From: Aurantibacter sp042094015
GTDB taxonomy: Bacteria; Bacteroidota; Bacteroidia; Flavobacteriales; Flavobacteriaceae
Direction: 5' to 3'
Assembly: GCF_042094015.1 (NCBI RefSeq)
Contig: NZ_JBELDZ010000047.1
Location: 1 to 21,504 of the forward strand
DNA length: 21,504 nucleotides
Numbering within the stretch: the first letter of the stretch is position 1; each line of letters starts with the position of its first letter. Below the pieces are notes generated by a model. It worked only from the letters and a program-made list of their open reading frames with translations. It made no database searches and was not told the DNA's origin. Shown one piece after another: positions 17,451-21,504 of this stretch. Made by a program: the position numbers and the translations under genes.

Positions 17451-17499
17451 ATTTAAGTAATAAAAATAATAAGTTGGACTTAATTTATATGATTTAAGT
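17451..17499 (+). repeat. Repeated ATTTAAGT motif between the two Fe-S genes
   Basis: The 82-base gap between the membrane Fe-S gene and the CCG gene has ATTTAAGT at 17451-17458 and again at 17492-17499, plus the inverted core ACTTAA at 17478-17483. The inverted pair 17478-17483 / 17494-17499 could form a weak six-pair stem. No TAnnTTTG box or GC-rich terminator is visible here. Confidence 0.3.
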
Positions 17500-17518
17500 T
17501 AAAAAAACTTTAAACACT

Positions 17519-18310
17519 ATGAGCGAGCAACTAAACGTGCCAACTATGGCAGAATTAATGGCAGAAGGAAAGCAACCGGAAATTTTATTTTGGGTTGGTT
17601 CTGCTGGAAGTTACGACGATAGAGCAAAAAAAATAACAAAAGCCTTTGTTAAACTATTAAACAAAGCTAATGTGAATTTTGCCGTTTTAGGAACCGAAGA
17701 AAGTTGTACAGGAGATATAGCAAAACGTGCAGGAAATGAATTTTTGTTTCAAATGCAAGCTGTAATGAATATAGAACTTCTTAACGGTTACGAAGTAAAA
17801 AAAATTGTGACTTGCGATCCGCATTCGTTTAATTGTTTAAAAAATGAATATCCTGGATTAGGAGGAACTTACGATGTAATTCATCATACACAATACATAA
17901 AAGAATTATTAGATTCTGGAAGGTTAGAAGTAAAAGAAGATACGTTTAAAGGAAAACGAATTACATTTCATGATCCTTGTTATTTAGGAAGAGCAAATAA
18001 CGAATATAATGCACCAAGAGACGTTTTAGCAAAAACTAAAGCGACTTTAGTTGAAATGAAACGTTCTAAAAACACAGCTTTATGTTGTGGTGCTGGTGGT
18101 GCACAAATGTTCAAAGAACCTGAAGCAGGACAAATGGATATTAACGTGTTAAGAACTCAAGATGCGTTAGAAACAAAACCAGATATTATTGCTACTGGTT
18201 GTCCATATTGTAATACCATGATGAGTGATGGTATTAAGTTTAAAGAAAAAGAAAACAGCATTGTTGTAAAAGATATTGCAGAACTAATTGCTGAAGCTAA
18301 AAATTTATAA
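17519..18310 (+). CDS. CCG-domain Fe-S protein (HdrB-like)
   Basis: A 263-residue cytoplasmic protein with cysteines arranged as in the heterodisulfide-reductase HdrB / CCG family. The first set is reduced (Cys63 in EESCTGD, Cys99 in TCDPHSFN, Cys106). The second is complete: Cys154 in HDPCYLGR, Cys189-Cys190 in CCGAGG, and Cys228, Cys231 in CPYC. Such motifs can hold a 4Fe-4S cluster that acts on thiols or disulfides, or serve in lactate, glycolate or glycerol-3-phosphate oxidation complexes. It follows the membrane 4Fe-4S protein by 82 bases and is probably its partner, together equal to HdrCB. No flavoprotein dehydrogenase subunit is in the window. Confidence 0.87.
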   Translation: MSEQLNVPTMAELMAEGKQPEILFWVGSAGSYDDRAKKITKAFVKLLNKANVNFAVLGTEESCTGDIAKRAGNEFLFQMQAVMNIELLNGYEVKKIVTCDPHSFNCLKNEYPGLGGTYDVIHHTQYIKELLDSGRLEVKEDTFKGKRITFHDPCYLGRANNEYNAPRDVLAKTKATLVEMKRSKNTALCCGAGGAQMFKEPEAGQMDINVLRTQDALETKPDIIATGCPYCNTMMSDGIKFKEKENSIVVKDIAELIAEAKNL

Positions 18311-18316
18311 ATTGAT

Positions 18317-18976
18317 ATGAGAAACTTATTAGTATTAACCTTATTACTATCATCATCTTTTTTATTTAGTCAAAATAAGTCTAGAGATGAAGTTTTACAA
18401 CTTATAACAGAAGATGTTTGCGAATGTATTCAGAAAAAATCTAAGAAATTCACTAAAAAAACAACGTCAGATAGAAAAAAAGCAGTTTTAGGGCTTTGTT
18501 TAATAGAAAGCTATAATGTTAGAAAGAAATTAAATAAAAAAATGAATAACGCTTCAGTTGATTATGGTCAAATTGGTGAAGAAGTAGGAGTTTTATTAGT
18601 TGATGTTTGTCTTGATGATTTTATGAATCTATTTTCTGAAGAAGAGTTAATAGATGTAGTAGAAGAAGAGTTTTTAGAAGAGGATAATGAAAATACACCA
18701 CCGCAGCCGACATTAAAAAAAGAATCAGATTTAATTATTAAAGGCGAATTAATAGCTGTAAAAAATGATGCTGTTTCTTACTTTATTGTAAAAGATTCAT
18801 TTAATAAAGAGCATATTTTTATTGTGAAGAATCAAATTAATGGTTCTGAATTTTTATTAGCAGATAATATAGACAAGACAATAACTGTATATTATACTTT
18901 AGAATATTTCTATGATTTAAGCGAAAACGGTTATACTAAAAAGAAGGTTGTAACATATATTGAATTAGATAAATAA
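18317..18976 (+). CDS. Secreted protein of unknown function
   Basis: A 219-residue protein I do not recognise. Residues 1-18 form a signal peptide (LLVLTLLLSSSFLFSQ). The first part (about 20-110) is helical and basic, with cysteines in VCECI (34-38), and single cysteines near 61 and 98. Then comes a strongly acidic linker (about 107-127, ending in a Pro/Thr stretch), and a C-terminal part (about 134-219) of alternating beta strands that might be a small OB-like or beta-sandwich fold. It starts six bases after the CCG gene stop and ends seven bases before the next gene, so it is part of the same run. Short CEC-type helical segments are common in secreted flavobacterial unknowns. Confidence 0.7.
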   Translation: MRNLLVLTLLLSSSFLFSQNKSRDEVLQLITEDVCECIQKKSKKFTKKTTSDRKKAVLGLCLIESYNVRKKLNKKMNNASVDYGQIGEEVGVLLVDVCLDDFMNLFSEEELIDVVEEEFLEEDNENTPPQPTLKKESDLIIKGELIAVKNDAVSYFIVKDSFNKEHIFIVKNQINGSEFLLADNIDKTITVYYTLEYFYDLSENGYTKKKVVTYIELDK

Positions 18977-18983
18977 AAATCAC

Positions 18984-19466
18984 GTGCTAGTAGATTTCAA
19001 TACATTACCAGAAGAATCTAAAGTTTGGGTATACCAAGCAAATCGTTCATTATCAGAGACTGAACTAGAAGAAATCACGTCTAAGTTAAATATATTTGTA
19101 GAAAATTGGGCCGCTCACGGAACTGGTTTGGAAGCTGGATTTGACATTCGTTATAAACGTTTTATTATTCTTGGTGTAAATCAAGCCAATCAAATCGCTA
19201 CAGGTTGTTCTATAGATGCCTCAGTTCATTTTATTCAACAGTTAGAAAAAGAATATAACATAGATTTAATGGATAAGATGAATGTATCTTATAAACAAGG
19301 AGAATTTGTCGCTTATAAAACATTAATCGACTTTAAAAAGATGGCTAAAGATAGAGCTGTTACTGGTAAAACAATTGTATTTAATAATTTAGTAACTACA
19401 ATAGGCGAATTTAACGAAGCTTGGGAAATTCCTGCTAGCGAATCTTGGCATAATAGATTCTTTTAA
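18984..19466 (+). CDS. Conserved 160-residue cytoplasmic protein of unknown function
   Basis: A 160-residue protein with no signal peptide or membrane helix. From memory, close relatives occur across Flavobacteriaceae, often named ABC transporter ATPase, but no Walker A (GxxxxGK[ST]), signature or Walker B motif is visible, so that name looks wrong. Features likely to be conserved: VWVYQANR near 14-21, WAAHGTGLEAGFDIRYKRF near 44-62, ATGCSIDASVHFIQ near 72-85, DLMDKMNVSYKQGEFVAYK near 94-112, and IVFNNLV near 130-136. Cys75 in GCSID is the only cysteine. Translation appears to start at GTG 18984, giving LVDFNTLPEESKVW; no ATG lies nearby in frame. It precedes serB by 35 bases. Confidence 0.8.
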   Translation: MLVDFNTLPEESKVWVYQANRSLSETELEEITSKLNIFVENWAAHGTGLEAGFDIRYKRFIILGVNQANQIATGCSIDASVHFIQQLEKEYNIDLMDKMNVSYKQGEFVAYKTLIDFKKMAKDRAVTGKTIVFNNLVTTIGEFNEAWEIPASESWHNRFF

Positions 19467-19501
19467 ATAACACCTCTAATTGCTATAAAACATTAGTATA
19501 A

Positions 19502-20725
19502 ATGGCAAGCGATATTTTTTTACTAAATATTTCAGGACAAGACAAACCGGGATTAACAGCTTCTTTAACTAATGTTTTAGCAGAATATAATGCAAAAGTA
19601 CTAGATATTGGTCAAGCTAATATTCACAATACGTTATCCTTAGGTGTTTTATTTCAAATTGAATCTGGAGATAAATCTGCTGCAGTTTTAAAGGAACTAT
19701 TATTTAAATCTTATAAGCTAGGTGTTTCTGCTAATTTTAATCCTATTTCAATAGAAGATTACGAAAAATGGGTGAATCTTCAAGGTAAAGACAGATATAT
19801 TGTAACAATTCTAGGCGAAAAATTAGCAGCTAAATCAATATCAGAAGTCACAAAAGTTATTTCTGATAAAAACTTAAATATAGATGCAATAAAGCGTTTA
19901 ACAGGGCGAATTTCTTTAGTAAAAAAAGACGATTATCCTAGAGCTTCTATACAATTATCAATTCGTGGTGAAATAAAAGACAAATCGGAAATCACTGCTA
20001 AGTTTATGCAAATTTCTAAAGAACTAAATGTAGATATTGCTTTTCAAGAAGATAATATATATCGTAGAAATAGACGTTTAGTGTGTTTTGATATGGATTC
20101 TACTTTAATACAAACCGAAGTTATAGACGAATTAGCAGAATTAGCTGGCGTTGGAGCAGAAGTAAAGGCAATTACAGAATCTGCTATGCAAGGCGAAATT
20201 GACTTTAATAAAAGTTTTAAACAACGTATGAAGCTTTTAAAAGGTCTTAGTGAAGATGTTTTACAAGATGTTGCCATTAATTTACCTATTACAAAAGGCG
20301 CAAAACGCTTAATAGACACCTTAAAATCTTACGGATTTAAAACCGCAATTTTATCTGGCGGATTTACTTATTTCGGACATTATTTACAAAAAGAATTAGG
20401 TATAGATTATGTGTTTGCTAATCAGTTAGAAATAAAAGATGGCTTATTAACAGGTGATTATTTAGGAGAAATTGTTGACGGAAATAAAAAAGCAGAATAT
20501 TTAAAAGAAATTGCTAAACAAGAAGGTATAAACATTAGTCAAACCATTGCAGTTGGTGATGGTGCTAACGATTTACCAATGCTTAACCTTGCAGGCTTAG
20601 GTATTGCATTTCATGCCAAGCCTAAAGTAAAAGATAACGCACAAAGCGCTATTTCTAGTATTGGGCTAGATGGTGTTTTATACCTTTTAGGTTATCATGA
20701 TAGACATATTGATTTAATTGAGTAG
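19502..20725 (+). CDS. serB: Phosphoserine phosphatase with N-terminal ACT domains
   Basis: A 407-residue cytoplasmic enzyme for the last step of serine synthesis, phosphoserine to serine. Two ACT-like domains occupy about 5-80 (FLLNISGQDKPGLTA) and 98-180 (IVTILGEK...), likely serine-sensing or dimerising. The HAD phosphatase domain runs from about 192: DMDST with nucleophile Asp197 and acid Asp199, ESAMQGEIDF (226-235) substrate loop, SGGF at 285-288, Lys330 in GNKKAEYL, and GDGANDLPM at 352-360 with the metal-binding aspartates. The length is close to that of mycobacterial SerB2, which has the same two-ACT design. serA and serC are not in the window. Confidence 0.96.
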   Translation: MASDIFLLNISGQDKPGLTASLTNVLAEYNAKVLDIGQANIHNTLSLGVLFQIESGDKSAAVLKELLFKSYKLGVSANFNPISIEDYEKWVNLQGKDRYIVTILGEKLAAKSISEVTKVISDKNLNIDAIKRLTGRISLVKKDDYPRASIQLSIRGEIKDKSEITAKFMQISKELNVDIAFQEDNIYRRNRRLVCFDMDSTLIQTEVIDELAELAGVGAEVKAITESAMQGEIDFNKSFKQRMKLLKGLSEDVLQDVAINLPITKGAKRLIDTLKSYGFKTAILSGGFTYFGHYLQKELGIDYVFANQLEIKDGLLTGDYLGEIVDGNKKAEYLKEIAKQEGINISQTIAVGDGANDLPMLNLAGLGIAFHAKPKVKDNAQSAISSIGLDGVLYLLGYHDRHIDLIE

Positions 20726-20735
20726 GTATTCTTTC

Positions 20736-20749
20736 TAATTTATAAATTA
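20736..20749. repeat. 14-base perfect palindrome after serB
   Basis: TAATTTATAAATTA reads the same on both strands and lies 11 bases after the serB stop. It has no loop and is all A/T, so it is unlikely to be a terminator hairpin; chance is plausible in this composition. Confidence 0.25.
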
Positions 20750-20770
20750 CTCCTAAAAGATTACATTATT

Positions 20771-20785
20771 AAAGTTAACAACTTT
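20771..20785 (+). repeat. Short hairpin in the serB-GH3 gap
   Basis: AAAGTT-AAC-AACTTT has six-base arms and a three-base loop. It is followed by TCTTC and not by a T-run, so a classic intrinsic terminator is not supported. The rest of the 156-base gap (20726-20881) shows a TAATTTG at 20833-20839 that could be a degenerate -7 box for the GH3 gene. Confidence 0.25.
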
Positions 20786-20881
20786 CTTCATAAAATATAT
20801 ATAAAAGGCTTTATTTAAAAGGCGAGAAATACTAATTTGGCATAGATTTAGTTCTTAACAAAAAGAATCAAACCTTTATTT

Positions 20882-21504
20882 ATGCGAAATTTACTAATGC
20901 TACTGTTTTCAGTAGTTACTATATATACTGCTTTTTCTCAAAATACACCAAATCCATTATTAGCTTCAAACCCAGAAGCTCAAAAAAAATGGGTGGATAG
21001 TGTTTATAACACATTAAACCTTAACGAAAAAATTGGCCAGTTGTATATGATTCAAATTTTTTCTAATCAAGATGCAGCAACACATAGAAAAAATGTTGCA
21101 TTAATTAGAGATTATAATATTGGAGGAATAATATACTCTAAAGGTGGACCAGTTAGACAAGCCAAATTAAATAATAGTTTACAAGCTATGTCTAAATTAC
21201 CACTACTTGTTGGGATGGATGCAGAATGGGGTTTATCTATGCGCTTAGATTCTACGTTTTCTTTTCCTTGGAATATGACTCTTGGTGCCATAAAAGATCC
21301 AAAATTAATAGAAAAAACCGGTAGACAATTAGGTGAGCATTGTAAACGTTTAGGAGTACATTTTAATTTTGCACCAGTAGTAGACATTAACACAAATCCA
21401 AGAAATCCAATTATTGGAAATAGATCTTTTGGAGAAGATAGAGATAATGTTACAGAAAAAGCATTGGCTTTTATGTCAGGAATGCAAAGTGTTGGTGTTT
21501 TAGC
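20882..21504 (+). CDS. Glycoside hydrolase family 3, NagZ-like, N-terminal part
   Basis: The first 207 codons of a gene that runs off the right edge; the frame is open to the end. A signal peptide covers about residues 1-19 (LLFSVVTIYTAFSQ). From about 36 the sequence follows the GH3 TIM barrel: LNEKIGQLYMIQ, IRDYNIGGIIYSKGG, LPLLVGMDAEWGLSMRL (substrate-binding Asp and Glu), FPWNMTLGAI, LGVHFNFAPVVDINTNPRNPIIGNRSFGED. These are typical of beta-N-acetylglucosaminidases that remove GlcNAc from muropeptides. The KH(F/P)PGHG catalytic His motif would lie beyond the edge. In this group such proteins are often about 950-1000 residues with a C-terminal beta-lactamase-like serine hydrolase domain, which cannot be checked here. 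Start: ATG 20882. Confidence 0.9.
   Translation, partial: MRNLLMLLFSVVTIYTAFSQNTPNPLLASNPEAQKKWVDSVYNTLNLNEKIGQLYMIQIFSNQDAATHRKNVALIRDYNIGGIIYSKGGPVRQAKLNNSLQAMSKLPLLVGMDAEWGLSMRLDSTFSFPWNMTLGAIKDPKLIEKTGRQLGEHCKRLGVHFNFAPVVDINTNPRNPIIGNRSFGEDRDNVTEKALAFMSGMQSVGVL

Noticed and set aside
15127..19466. A complete Mla-type lipid transporter made of the MCE gene and the so-called ABC ATPase
   Set aside because: The 160-residue protein lacks nucleotide-binding motifs, and no MlaE-like permease is present; the five-helix protein is a redox protein with two 4Fe-4S motifs.
1..21504. Mobile element, defence island, CRISPR array or RNA gene
   Set aside because: No transposase, integrase, restriction or toxin genes, no regularly spaced repeats and no tRNA or rRNA sequence were seen, and composition is uniform along the window.

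Overview
The window reads as chromosomal housekeeping sequence from a member of the Flavobacteriaceae (phylum Bacteroidota). The evidence is the very low G+C (roughly one third), A-rich leaders without Shine-Dalgarno sequences, candidate promoters of the TTG / TAnnTTTG type typical of the phylum, and gene families such as DUF4159, a Bacteroidota-type TamB and a Bacteroidota-type LptD-like protein. Eighteen genes were assigned, two of them cut by the window edges. I see no rRNA, tRNA, CRISPR array, insertion sequence, prophage or integron, and no stretch over 300 bases lacks a gene.

Layout. Bases 1-3168 hold a tight leftward operon: tsaD, a secreted parvulin-like protein, rsmE, a secreted DUF4159 protein and the start of a small membrane protein; gaps are 3-13 bases. 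A 102-base divergent region (3169-3270) with two related palindromes separates it from tamB (3271-7722). Then come pfkA, gap and a BadF/GlcNAc-kinase-like gene, all rightward, meeting a leftward lptD-ridA pair tail to tail. A second divergent region (13832-13967) separates lptD from a rightward run: a secreted N-acetylmuramoyl-L-alanine amidase, an MCE/MlaD-like protein, a membrane Fe-S protein, a CCG-type Fe-S protein, a secreted unknown protein, a conserved 160-residue unknown protein, serB, and the first 207 codons of a GH3 glycoside hydrolase.

Themes. Much of the window concerns the envelope: TamB (outer-membrane protein or lipid transport), LptD-like (LPS export), amidase and GH3 (peptidoglycan), MCE protein (lipid trafficking), and possibly the BadF-type kinase (amino-sugar recycling). 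Two neighbouring steps of glycolysis (pfkA, gap) and two nucleic-acid modification enzymes (TsaD for tRNA, RsmE for 16S rRNA) make up most of the rest. Three large envelope genes (tamB, lptD, mlaD) appear to start with TTG and the 160-residue protein with GTG, so start calls that demand ATG would be wrong here.

No clearly new defence or mobile system is present. The least explained part is 15127-19466: a lone MCE gene, a membrane/cytoplasmic Fe-S pair resembling HdrC/HdrB, a secreted cysteine-containing unknown protein and a cytoplasmic conserved unknown.
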